This document shows, one piece after another, positions 1 through 6,293 of a stretch of 10,178 bases of DNA. Each line of letters begins with the position of its first letter. The first letter of the stretch is position 1. The position numbers and the translations under genes are program-made. The notes under the pieces are model-generated. The model ran no database searches. It was not told the origin of the DNA and saw only the letters and a list, made by a program, of their open reading frames with translations. Source of the stretch: Synergistales bacterium (GTDB taxonomy: Bacteria > Synergistota > Synergistia > Synergistales > Thermovirgaceae); contig JAHDOX010000054.1 in the NCBI GenBank assembly GCA_018434645.1, positions 1 to 10,178 on the forward strand, in the 5' to 3' direction.

Positions 1-289
1 CCTGCGGATCGACACACGGACGCAAGTCCGTGTGTTGCTTTATTCCCTTTAATCCTGGAAAGCATGATGCTCCCTTCGCCGAGATGGATTACATCGATCC
101 GCAGAAGCATTCTGTAGTCCTTTCCCAAAGCCTCACGGCCTGCGGATCGACACACGGACGCAAGTCCGTGTGTTGCTTTATTCCCTTTGATCCTGGAAAG
201 CATGATGCTCCCTTCGCCGAGATGGATTACATCGATCCGCAGGAGCATTCTGTAGTCCTTTCCCAAAGCCTCACGGCCTGCGGATCGAC
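1..289. repeat. 138-bp tandem repeat, two full copies plus a 13-base third start
   Basis: Two units, 1-138 and 139-276, are identical except for two A-to-G differences (51 vs 189 and 105 vs 243). A third unit begins at 277 and stops matching after 13 bases (277-289). Each unit opens with an arm (139-150 in copy 2) whose exact reverse complement lies at 232-243, so bases 139-243 are a 105-bp block with 12-bp inverted ends; copy 1 has the same arms at 2-12 and 94-104 but has lost the outermost pair. Inside sits a perfect 10-bp hairpin with a GCAA tetraloop (12-35 and 150-173). A 33-base linker separates the blocks. The period is a multiple of three, so one reading frame stays open through it, but it then runs through the riboswitch and I do not regard it as coding. 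The array may continue left of the window. It could be a MITE-like or REP-like element, or tandem small-RNA units; no transposase is visible. Confidence 0.9.
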
Positions 290-296
290 GCTCAGT

Positions 297-325
297 TTGA
301 CAAACAAAACCGGGGAGCGTATAAG
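297..325 (+). promoter_or_regulatory. Sigma-70-type promoter of the thiT transcript
   Basis: TTGACA at 297-302 and TATAAG at 320-325 are separated by exactly 17 bases, close to the vegetative consensus. The expected start of transcription, about seven bases downstream, falls near 331-333, at the 5' edge of the TPP aptamer. The promoter begins eight bases after the last repeat base, so the repeats lie outside this transcript. Confidence 0.75.
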
Positions 326-330
326 AAAAC

Positions 331-421
331 TCGGCAATGGGGGAGCCGGAATACCGGCTGAGAGGAGACCCTGTCTCGACCCCTGGAACCTGATCCGGGT
401 TATACCGGCGAAGGAAATTGC
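331..421 (+). promoter_or_regulatory. TPP riboswitch (THI element) aptamer
   Basis: The conserved landmarks of the TPP aptamer appear in order: GGGGGAGCC at 339-347, GGCTGAGA at 357-364, and the 3' block AACCTGATCCGG at 387-398 followed by TATACCGGCGAAGGAAA at 401-417. P1 can form between 334-338 and 417-421. The next gene encodes a thiamine transporter, which fits this ligand. An intrinsic terminator follows within about 25 bases, so the likely mode is transcription termination when TPP is bound (inferred from family behaviour). The 3' aptamer piece GGCGA (407-411) could pair with TCGCC (425-429) as an alternative fold; this is only a suggestion. Recognition of the class is secure; the exact ends are approximate. 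Confidence 0.95.
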
Positions 422-444
422 GGCTCGCCTCAAACAGTCGCGGT

Positions 445-483
445 AAAAAGCCCTCCGGTCCGATCGGGTTCGGAGGGCTTTTT
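445..483 (+). terminator. Intrinsic terminator: expression platform of the TPP riboswitch
   Basis: A perfect 13-bp inverted repeat pairs 445-457 with 471-483 around a 13-base loop, and its 3' arm ends in a run of five T. It lies between the aptamer and thiT, where a ligand-dependent terminator is expected. Confidence 0.9.
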
Positions 484-525
484 CGTTGCGCCTTCGCCCC
501 ATTTCCAGAAAGGAGTTTCCCGTAA

Positions 526-1026
526 ATGGAAAGCAAAAAAGTAAGAATCCTCGTTGAAGCATCCCTGGCCGCGGCTTTGGCACTTGCCTTGTCATACCTG
601 CGTATCTGGCAAATGCCCCAGGGCGGATCGGTAACCCTGGAAAACGTCCCCATACTTATCTTCGCCCTGAGGTGGGGATTGAAAGCCGGAACCGGTGCCG
701 GCGCCGTTGCCGGGCTTTTGCAGCTCATCCTCGGCGGCTACGTGGTGCACCCCCTCCAGGCGTTGCTGGACTATCCCCTTGCCTTTGGCGTGCTGGGACT
801 TGCCGCCGCTGTACCCAGGCCTATCTGGTTCGGCCTGACGCTGGGCACGTTCCTGCGGTTTGCCTGTCACGTTTTGTCGGGTGTCATCTTTTTCGCGAGC
901 TTTGCACCCGAAGGGACCAATGTCTGGTTTTACTCTGTAGCATATAACGGAAGCTACATGATCCCCAACCTGATCCTCTCCATAGCACTGACCTATATAC
1001 TCTGGCCCAGGATCAAAAACAGATAA
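526..1026 (+). CDS. thiT: ThiT, thiamine-binding S component of an ECF transporter
   Basis: An integral membrane protein of 166 residues, normal for the family, expected to bind thiamine and hand it to a shared energizing module (EcfA, EcfA', EcfT) that is not in this window. Sequence support: an almost wholly hydrophobic protein with about six membrane segments; a first helix carrying the AxxxA motif (A15-A19) that S components use to contact EcfT; the loop MPQGGSVTLENVP (30-42); LLDYPLAF (80-87); H115 in a FACHVLSGVIFFA stretch; and W134 plus YNGSYMIPN (140-148), regions that line the thiamine pocket in ThiT. The ATG is preceded by AAGGAG (510-515) with a 10-base gap. The TPP riboswitch directly upstream is strong independent support and indicates repression at high TPP. 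It is the only gene of its transcript, with a terminator at its stop codon. Confidence 0.95.
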   Translation: MESKKVRILVEASLAAALALALSYLRIWQMPQGGSVTLENVPILIFALRWGLKAGTGAGAVAGLLQLILGGYVVHPLQALLDYPLAFGVLGLAAAVPRPIWFGLTLGTFLRFACHVLSGVIFFASFAPEGTNVWFYSVAYNGSYMIPNLILSIALTYILWPRIKNR

Positions 1027-1068
1027 AAAACCGCCGGGAGGCTTTAAAGCCTCCCGGCACGGTTTTCT
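1025..1068. terminator. Strong terminator between convergent thiT and pssA
   Basis: A perfect 13+13 palindrome pairs 1033-1045 with 1046-1058. It is flanked by an A run on the left (1025-1030) and a T-rich run on the right (1063-1070), so it can stop transcription in both directions. It overlaps the last bases of thiT and lies beyond the 3' end of pssA. Confidence 0.85.
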
Positions 1069-1113
1069 TTTCGGGACTCCTGAACCCTTGCAGCAATTTT
1101 CCGCTTCGGCAAA

Positions 1114-1860
1114 TCAGGTATTATGGTGTTCGAGATAGTCTTCGCTCTCCGACTCCAGGCTCAGCCATTTACCCCAGTCAAAATGGAAAAAGCCGCTTGC
1201 TATATAAATGGATATTCCCGCCAATAGAGCTGATTGCCGCAACACCACAACGAGAGTGAAGGCTGCGCCCAACAAGCCAAATGTACGGACCTTGTTGAGA
1301 TTGCCTTTTTTGAGTGTTTTGAGATTGCCGAAGGGGACGCTCGAGATCATCAAAAGACCGGTACCGACGGTAACAAGCGACATAAGCCACGCCGGCAGGG
1401 CAATTCCCGCAAAGACGAAAGAAACCACGAAGTGTCCGGCTGCAGGGATCGGCAACCCCTGAAATGACCCGCGCACATGGTGGACATTGAAGCGTGCCAG
1501 CCTCAAGGCGCCACAGAGAGCGAAAAAGGCCGCCACCAGGGCACCTGTAATACTCCAGAAACCCTGCAAATAAACGCTATAAAGCAAAACCGCCGGTGCG
1601 ACACCGAAACTGACGACGTCGGCAAGGCTGTCCAACTCCATGCCGAATTCGCTGCTTCCTCCCAGCCGACGGGCCATGTCGCCATCGAGATAGTCAAAGA
1701 CCATCGCAATGTAGACCAATAACGCCGCAGGAACATACTGCCCATGAAGGGTCAGCACAATGGAAAGCATGCCGCAAAGCATGTTCCCGCTGGTTATCAT
1801 ATTGGGTATGATTTTCCTGAAGGTAAGTTTCTTACGCATTCTTTTTCGCCTGGCCACCAT
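1114..1860 (-). CDS. pssA: CDP-diacylglycerol--serine O-phosphatidyltransferase
   Basis: A membrane enzyme of 248 residues that joins serine to CDP-diacylglycerol to give phosphatidylserine. The CDP-alcohol phosphotransferase signature is complete: D56, D59-G60, A63-R64, G73, D77 and D81 in the canonical spacing. A basic N-terminus (MVARRKRMRKK) is followed by several hydrophobic segments. This small multi-spanning form is the type II (Bacillus/archaeal-like) enzyme, not the E. coli PLD-like PssA. I keep the ATG at 1860 because GGAG lies six bases upstream; it overlaps the end of psd by 29 bases. A second ATG at 1839 would overlap psd by only 8 bases but has no good ribosome site. It is the last gene of the gyrA-psd-pssA unit, and its product is the substrate of the preceding gene. 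The acidic C-terminal tail after about residue 235 is unremarkable. Confidence 0.93.
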   Translation of the reverse strand: MVARRKRMRKKLTFRKIIPNMITSGNMLCGMLSIVLTLHGQYVPAALLVYIAMVFDYLDGDMARRLGGSSEFGMELDSLADVVSFGVAPAVLLYSVYLQGFWSITGALVAAFFALCGALRLARFNVHHVRGSFQGLPIPAAGHFVVSFVFAGIALPAWLMSLVTVGTGLLMISSVPFGNLKTLKKGNLNKVRTFGLLGAAFTLVVVLRQSALLAGISIYIASGFFHFDWGKWLSLESESEDYLEHHNT

Positions 1861-2473
1861 CTACCACTCCGATCACTGTCACCCCTGATTTGACCCTCTG
1901 TCCCGTCCTGACGCACGGTTTTACGGAAAGGGGCATATATACATCCACTCTTGAACCTAATTTTATCATCCCGAAACGCTCGCCACGAACCAGATAATCC
2001 CCGCGTCGTTTCGAACAGACGATCCGTCTTGCCAAAAAGCCCGCGATCTGTACCACCATCGCTTTCCCCTCGCTGCTTTGGAAACCAAGAAAAAACCGCT
2101 CGTTCTCCTCCGACGCCTTGGGTGCGAAGGCCATCCATTTTTTCCCCGGAACGTATTCCATGTATTCGATCCGCCCGCCGCCAGGCATACGATTCACGTG
2201 TACATCCAGGGGAGACATGAAAATACCCAGGTAGTTACTCTCACCCGTAAAAGGATGGTTTGCCCGCCCCACCTGGACCACTTTGCCGTCGGCTGGGCTT
2301 ACCCAGGCTCTTTGATCCTCCGGGAGTGTCCTTTCGGGATCCCTGAAAAACCACGCCAGGAAGCCGGCCCCAGCGGCAAAAACGACGGCGAAGGGAACAT
2401 AGAAAAACCAAAAGAACACGGCAATGGCAAGGCAAATGACAACCGGTTTCAACCCTTCACGGGCAAGACGCAT
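1832..2473 (-). CDS. psd: Phosphatidylserine decarboxylase (short, archaeal-type), pyruvoyl enzyme
   Basis: Converts phosphatidylserine to phosphatidylethanolamine at the membrane. At 213 residues it belongs to the short Psd form. Order: two N-terminal hydrophobic helices (about 10-42), FFRDPER (42-48), SPADGKV (59-65), MSPLDVHVNRMP (86-97) with D90 and H92, and LGS at 172-174. S174 is the expected self-cleavage serine that becomes the pyruvoyl group, splitting the protein into a large beta chain and a short alpha chain of about 40 residues. The motif reads LGSR where many family members have LGST or LGSS. The ATG lies two bases after the gyrA stop, with a GGAAGAG ribosome site inside the gyrA end, so translation is probably coupled. 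It overlaps pssA downstream. Confidence 0.94.
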   Translation of the reverse strand: MRLAREGLKPVVICLAIAVFFWFFYVPFAVVFAAGAGFLAWFFRDPERTLPEDQRAWVSPADGKVVQVGRANHPFTGESNYLGIFMSPLDVHVNRMPGGGRIEYMEYVPGKKWMAFAPKASEENERFFLGFQSSEGKAMVVQIAGFLARRIVCSKRRGDYLVRGERFGMIKLGSRVDVYMPLSVKPCVRTGQRVKSGVTVIGVVDGGQAKKNA

Positions 2474-2475
2474 TT

Positions 2476-4923
2476 TTACTCTTCCTCGTCCTCGTCAACG
2501 TGGATGACGCTTACATCGGCGACGGTATCGCCCTCGTCGAGGCTTATCATTCGGTATCCCGTCGCACTCCTCCCTAAAACGGAGATGTCGCGCGCTTCCA
2601 GCCGAACGACCCTTCCATGGTTGGTCATCAGTATTATTTCGTCCTCCGGGCTTACACCCCAGGAACCAATAAGAGGGCCGGTCTTGTCGGAAATCTGCAT
2701 CGCCCTGACACCGGAGGTTCTCCTGTGATGGGGGGTAAACTCCGAAAACTCCGTCCGCTTGCCTATACCCTTTTTGGTTACAAACAAGGGTTGGCGCCCT
2801 TCCCTTACTACCTCGCAACCAACCACGGAGTCCTCCGGAGCGAGCTTGATACCGCGCACTCCGTGCGCCTGCCGGCCCATGGGGCGGAACTCCTCTTCCT
2901 TCGTACGCAAGGCCTTACCCCTTGCAGTCACGAGCAGGATGTCGTCTTTTCCCGAAGTAAAACGGACCCTGGCTATCCTGTCGCCGGGCGCAAGGGACAA
3001 CACGCGACGCCCCGCGCGAGTCAGGTTCTCAAGTTCCTCCGAGGGAAGCCTCTTCGCCGTCCCTTTTTCGGTGATAAAGAAGACAAAGGCCGCTCCATGC
3101 AGGTAGCTGTCGCGTAAAGCCACCACGTACTCGTCCTTCTCCAGGCTGATAAACTGGTTAACCAGTCGCCCCTTCCCGGTCTTGGGCTCAGGCAGAACAT
3201 ATCCCTTCACTGCAAACACGCGCCCTCTTGAAGTGAAAAAGAGCAAATCCCTGTGGGTGCTCGAAACCGTCAGAATAGCGGCTTCGTCACCCGTTTTCGG
3301 CGTCGCACCCTTTACTCCCTTTCCGCCTCGTCCCTGGCACCGGTAGGTCTCAAGGGGCATCCTTCTGAGGTAACCATCACGCGACAAAACTACGACTATT
3401 TCTTCTTCGGGAATCAAATCCTCGGTAGATACGTCTTCAACTGCATCGATAATGTCCGTTTTTCTTTCATCGGCGAAGCGTTTCCGGACCTCGAGCAGTT
3501 CTTCCCGAACTACCGCGTCGAGAACTTCGGAACTGCCGAGAATGCTTTCGTACCGCTGTATGTCGGCCAACAGCTGGCCCATTTCCTCCTCCAGCTTGTG
3601 CCTCTCTAGACCGGTAAGCCTCTGCAGCCGCATTTCGAGAATGGCCTGGGCCTGGACTTCCGAGAAATCCATGTGTTCCACAAGGCCTTGTTTTGCCGTC
3701 GGAGTATCCTTGGCACCGCGAATAAGGGCGATGACTTCATCGATGATGTCTATCGCCTTCAAAAGACCTTCCACGATATGAGCGCGCTCCCGGGCTTTGC
3801 GGAGTCTGAACGTGGTCCTGCGACGGATGACTTCCCGCCTGTAATCAAGAAAGATCCCAAGCATGCGGGGTATGGACAATTCCTTCGGTTCTCCGTCCAC
3901 AAGGGCGAGGTTTATTATTCCGAAGGTCGTCTGCAGCTGGGTCCTCCTGTACAGCTGACGTAGAGTAACGTTCGGGTCGACATCGCGGGAAAGCTCCACG
4001 ACTATCCGGATACCCCTGCGGTCCGATTCATCCCTGAGGTCGGTGATCCCGTCCAGAATCTTGTTCTGCACACCTTTGGCGATGGCCTCGAGCAGCGTTG
4101 TCTTGTTCACCATGTAAGGGATTTCCGTGATGACGATCGAGGATTTTCCCCGTCTGCCATCCTCGACATGAGCCCTTCCCCTCACGGTAAGCTTGCCCCT
4201 ACCTGTACGGTAGGCGTCTACGATACCGTCCCTGCCGAGGATGATTCCACCCGTCGGGAAGTCCGGACCGGGCATCCGCTGAAGGATTCCGTCGATCTCC
4301 GGTTCGGGCGTTTCCAGCACATAGCAGAGGGCATCCACCACCTCCCGGAGGTTATGAGGCGGGATGTTCGTGGCCATGCCCACAGCTATCCCGGTGCTCC
4401 CGTTTATCAGCAGGTTCGGCAGGCGCGTGGGAAGAGTAAGGGGCTCCTCGAGCGAATCGTCGAAGTTGGAACCCCAGTCCACGGTTTCCTCGTCGATATC
4501 CTCCAGCATCATCTCGCCGATCTCTGACAGACGGGCTTCTGTATAACGCATGGCCGCCGGCGGATCCCCGTCGATTGAACCGAAATTCCCTTGACCGTCT
4601 ACAAGTGGGTAGCGCATGGAAAAGTCCTGCGCCAGCCGCGTCATTGTGTCGTAAATCGCCGAATCGCCATGCGGATGGTACTTACCCATCGTTTCACCGA
4701 CGACACGGGCAGACTTTTTATAGGACTGATTGTGTCTGAGCCCCAGTCCCAGCATGGAATACAAGACTCTCCTCTGTACCGGTTTAAGTCCGTCCCTTGC
4801 GTCCGGAAGCGCTCGTCCCACGATGACGCTCATGGCGTAATCGAGGTAACTGTGCTTGATCTCTTCTTCAAGGGGCAGCGGAATTACTTTCCCGAAAGGC
4901 AACTCGCCGGAACGTTTTTCCAC
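2476..4923 (-). CDS. gyrA: DNA gyrase subunit A
   Basis: The 815-residue breakage-reunion subunit of gyrase, which with GyrB introduces negative supercoils. The N-terminal winged-helix/tower region is well conserved. The catalytic tyrosine is Y127 in AAMRYTEARL. The quinolone-determining region reads HPHGDSAIYD, with S88 and D92 at the positions equivalent to E. coli S83 and D87, so it looks unaltered. The C-terminal beta-pinwheel starts near residue 505 and carries the GyrA box QGRGGKG at 530-536, which favours GyrA over ParC. The protein ends in an acidic tail, DEDEEE. The start is GTG, supported by GGGAGAG upstream; no competing in-frame ATG lies nearby. It is first in a unit with psd (2-base gap) and pssA. 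gyrB is not in the window. Confidence 0.97.
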   Translation of the reverse strand: MEKRSGELPFGKVIPLPLEEEIKHSYLDYAMSVIVGRALPDARDGLKPVQRRVLYSMLGLGLRHNQSYKKSARVVGETMGKYHPHGDSAIYDTMTRLAQDFSMRYPLVDGQGNFGSIDGDPPAAMRYTEARLSEIGEMMLEDIDEETVDWGSNFDDSLEEPLTLPTRLPNLLINGSTGIAVGMATNIPPHNLREVVDALCYVLETPEPEIDGILQRMPGPDFPTGGIILGRDGIVDAYRTGRGKLTVRGRAHVEDGRRGKSSIVITEIPYMVNKTTLLEAIAKGVQNKILDGITDLRDESDRRGIRIVVELSRDVDPNVTLRQLYRRTQLQTTFGIINLALVDGEPKELSIPRMLGIFLDYRREVIRRRTTFRLRKARERAHIVEGLLKAIDIIDEVIALIRGAKDTPTAKQGLVEHMDFSEVQAQAILEMRLQRLTGLERHKLEEEMGQLLADIQRYESILGSSEVLDAVVREELLEVRKRFADERKTDIIDAVEDVSTEDLIPEEEIVVVLSRDGYLRRMPLETYRCQGRGGKGVKGATPKTGDEAAILTVSSTHRDLLFFTSRGRVFAVKGYVLPEPKTGKGRLVNQFISLEKDEYVVALRDSYLHGAAFVFFITEKGTAKRLPSEELENLTRAGRRVLSLAPGDRIARVRFTSGKDDILLVTARGKALRTKEEEFRPMGRQAHGVRGIKLAPEDSVVGCEVVREGRQPLFVTKKGIGKRTEFSEFTPHHRRTSGVRAMQISDKTGPLIGSWGVSPEDEIILMTNHGRVVRLEARDISVLGRSATGYRMISLDEGDTVADVSVIHVDEDEEE

Positions 4924-5084
4924 GGTAAATCTCTCCCTTTTTCCATTTCAATCACGACGAAGGCGGCGGTGAAATCCGCCGCCTTTTAAAAAGCAGCATT
5001 TTACACGACGGGTTTTTGGGTCTTAGACCCTTTCGCGGATCCTTCGTTTATATTTTACAACAAAATATGCGGATCGCCTTTTTT
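4924..5084 (-). promoter_or_regulatory. gyrA upstream gap with a strong hairpin and a small palindrome
   Basis: This gap holds the presumed gyrA leader. A 10-bp GC-rich stem pairs 4960-4969 with 4976-4985; its T run lies on the + strand side, so it looks like a terminator only when read on +, where no gene precedes it. A palindrome GGGTCT-T-AGACCC lies at 5018-5030. An AT-rich stretch at 5050-5068 contains ATATTTT paired with AAAATAT and a TATAAA-like -10 on the - strand, but I found no matching -35. No clear terminator for the upstream nitroreductase is present, so read-through into gyrA is possible. Confidence 0.45.
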
Positions 5085-5612
5085 TTACCACCGGTTGACG
5101 TGTATCTTCCCCTCCGGGATTCCTCCATGGGGGTCTTTTTTCTCGGCCGGGTATCCTGTCGCCGCAATTCCGAGGACCTCTACATCGTCTGGGATTTTCA
5201 ACAGGTTCCTCACTGCATGAACCCTTTCGGGAGCATGGTGCACACCGAGCCAGACCCCGCCGAGTCCCAGGGCATGAACCGCGAGAAGTATGTTCTCCAT
5301 AGCCGCCGCGCAGTCTTCCTCCCAATACTGGCGGGCGATGTCACTTCCTGAAGGGTCGGCACATACTACAAAAGCGAGAGGGGCCTTTGAAAGCATCTTT
5401 CCGTAAGGAAGCGCTTCGGCCAAACCGTTCAATATAGACCTCTCGTCAACTACCACTACGTGGGTCGGCCGTGCGTTTCCTGCGCTGGGAGCGGCAAAGG
5501 CACACTCAAGTATAAGCGAGACTTTCTCTTTTTCTACAGGGCGCTCTTCAAAGCGCCGGATGCTGCGCCTGCCCAGTATATTTGAAACAGTCTGTCTGTC
5601 TCGTGAGTTCAT
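5085..5612 (-). CDS. Nitroreductase-family FMN oxidoreductase
   Basis: A 175-residue protein of the FMN-dependent nitroreductase fold, normally a cytoplasmic homodimer that uses NAD(P)H or another donor; the physiological substrate cannot be told. Seen: RRSIRRF (15-21), the N-terminal FMN-phosphate motif; APSAGNARP (41-49), the typical flavin-contacting loop; WEEDCAAAMENILLAVHALGLGG (97-119), the central helix; and a C-terminal GYP (153-155) with a short tail ending NRW. The length matches the short class common in anaerobes. The ATG at 5612 has GGAGG seven bases upstream. It is co-directional with gyrA, 161 bases away, and divergent from the PfpI-like gene. Confidence 0.9.
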   Translation of the reverse strand: MNSRDRQTVSNILGRRSIRRFEERPVEKEKVSLILECAFAAPSAGNARPTHVVVVDERSILNGLAEALPYGKMLSKAPLAFVVCADPSGSDIARQYWEEDCAAAMENILLAVHALGLGGVWLGVHHAPERVHAVRNLLKIPDDVEVLGIAATGYPAEKKDPHGGIPEGKIHVNRW

Positions 5613-5653
5613 GAATATTCCTCCTGTCCTTTTTTAGATGCATTGTCCGGGAA

Positions 5654-5688
5654 ACGCCTTTTGAAATAGGCGTCCCACATATTATAAT
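5654..5688 (+). promoter_or_regulatory. Near-consensus promoter with an overlapping inverted repeat
   Basis: TTGAAA (5661-5666) and TATAAT (5683-5688) are 16 bases apart, a strong vegetative-type promoter for the PfpI-like gene. An inverted repeat, ACGCCT (5654-5659) and AGGCGT (5668-5673) with an 8-base centre, brackets the -35 box and could be an operator. It also lies 42 bases or more upstream of the divergent nitroreductase start, so one protein might act on both genes. No regulator is identified. Confidence 0.6.
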
Positions 5689-5746
5689 TAATCAAGATTT
5701 CCATGTTACCTATTGCGAAGCCACCTCACAAAGGGAGGTAATTGAG

Positions 5747-6259
5747 TTGTCCGAACACATAACAATCCTCGTGGAAAATGACTTTCATGATATAGAGTTC
5801 TGGTATCCCTATTACAGGTTGCAGGAAGCCGGGTTCGAACCCCTGATCGTCGCTCCAACGGCTCCCAAAATGTACAGGGGGAAGTTCGGCACGTTTACAG
5901 AAGCGACCTACGACGCGGGAAGCCTGCAGGGAAAGCCTCTTTTGGGAGTCGTCATCCCGGGCGGCTGGGCGCCGGACAAGTTGCGGATGTCCTCCGACAT
6001 CGTACAGCTCGTCAGGCAGGTTTTCGAGAACGGAGGTGTCGTGGCGGGCATTTGCCATGCCGGCAGCCTTCTCGTATCAGCCGGGATCGTATCCGGAATG
6101 CGGGTCACAAGCTACCCAAGCATAAAGGACGACTTGATCGCCGCCGGCGCGGAGTGGGTAGATGCGCCGGTGGTCAAATCCGGAAGGATCATCACCAGCC
6201 GGCGCCCCTCGGATCTGCCATTTTTCATGAAAGAGGTCATCCACGCCCTTTCCCGCTGA
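5747..6259 (+). CDS. DJ-1/PfpI family protein (glutamine-amidotransferase-like fold)
   Basis: A 170-residue cytoplasmic protein of the DJ-1/PfpI superfamily, whose members include intracellular proteases, deglycase or glyoxalase-like and chaperone proteins; activity cannot be assigned more closely. Seen: conserved E17 in DIEFWYPYYRLQEAGFE (15-31); PGGWAPDKLR (71-80); the nucleophile elbow AGICHAGSLL (100-109) with C103-H104; and SRRPSDLPFF (151-160), matching the PfpI-type SRKPxDLP. These fit the oligomeric PfpI/YhbO subgroup. The start is TTG at 5747, chosen because a near-perfect GGGAGGT (5733-5739) ends seven bases before it. It appears monocistronic, with its own promoter, and converges on the CooC-like gene with a 34-base gap and no good terminator. 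Confidence 0.9.
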   Translation: MSEHITILVENDFHDIEFWYPYYRLQEAGFEPLIVAPTAPKMYRGKFGTFTEATYDAGSLQGKPLLGVVIPGGWAPDKLRMSSDIVQLVRQVFENGGVVAGICHAGSLLVSAGIVSGMRVTSYPSIKDDLIAAGAEWVDAPVVKSGRIITSRRPSDLPFFMKEVIHALSR

Positions 6260-6293
6260 CATTGATCCCGGCAAAACGTTTTCGAATCCTTCG

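Noticed and set aside
1..289. A CRISPR array
   Set aside because: The period is 138 bases, there are only two copies, and there are no short repeats with variable spacers or cas genes.
30..446. An open frame with a 46-residue internal repeat that could be read as a repeat protein
   Set aside because: It arises because the 138-bp DNA repeat is a multiple of three; it then runs through the promoter and TPP aptamer and ends at the riboswitch terminator, and has no clear ribosome site. It is best seen as non-coding repeat DNA.
2476..4923. Several long open frames on the + strand opposite gyrA
   Set aside because: They mirror a highly conserved gyrA reading frame, show no family motifs and lack ribosome sites; they are antisense shadows in GC-rich coding DNA.
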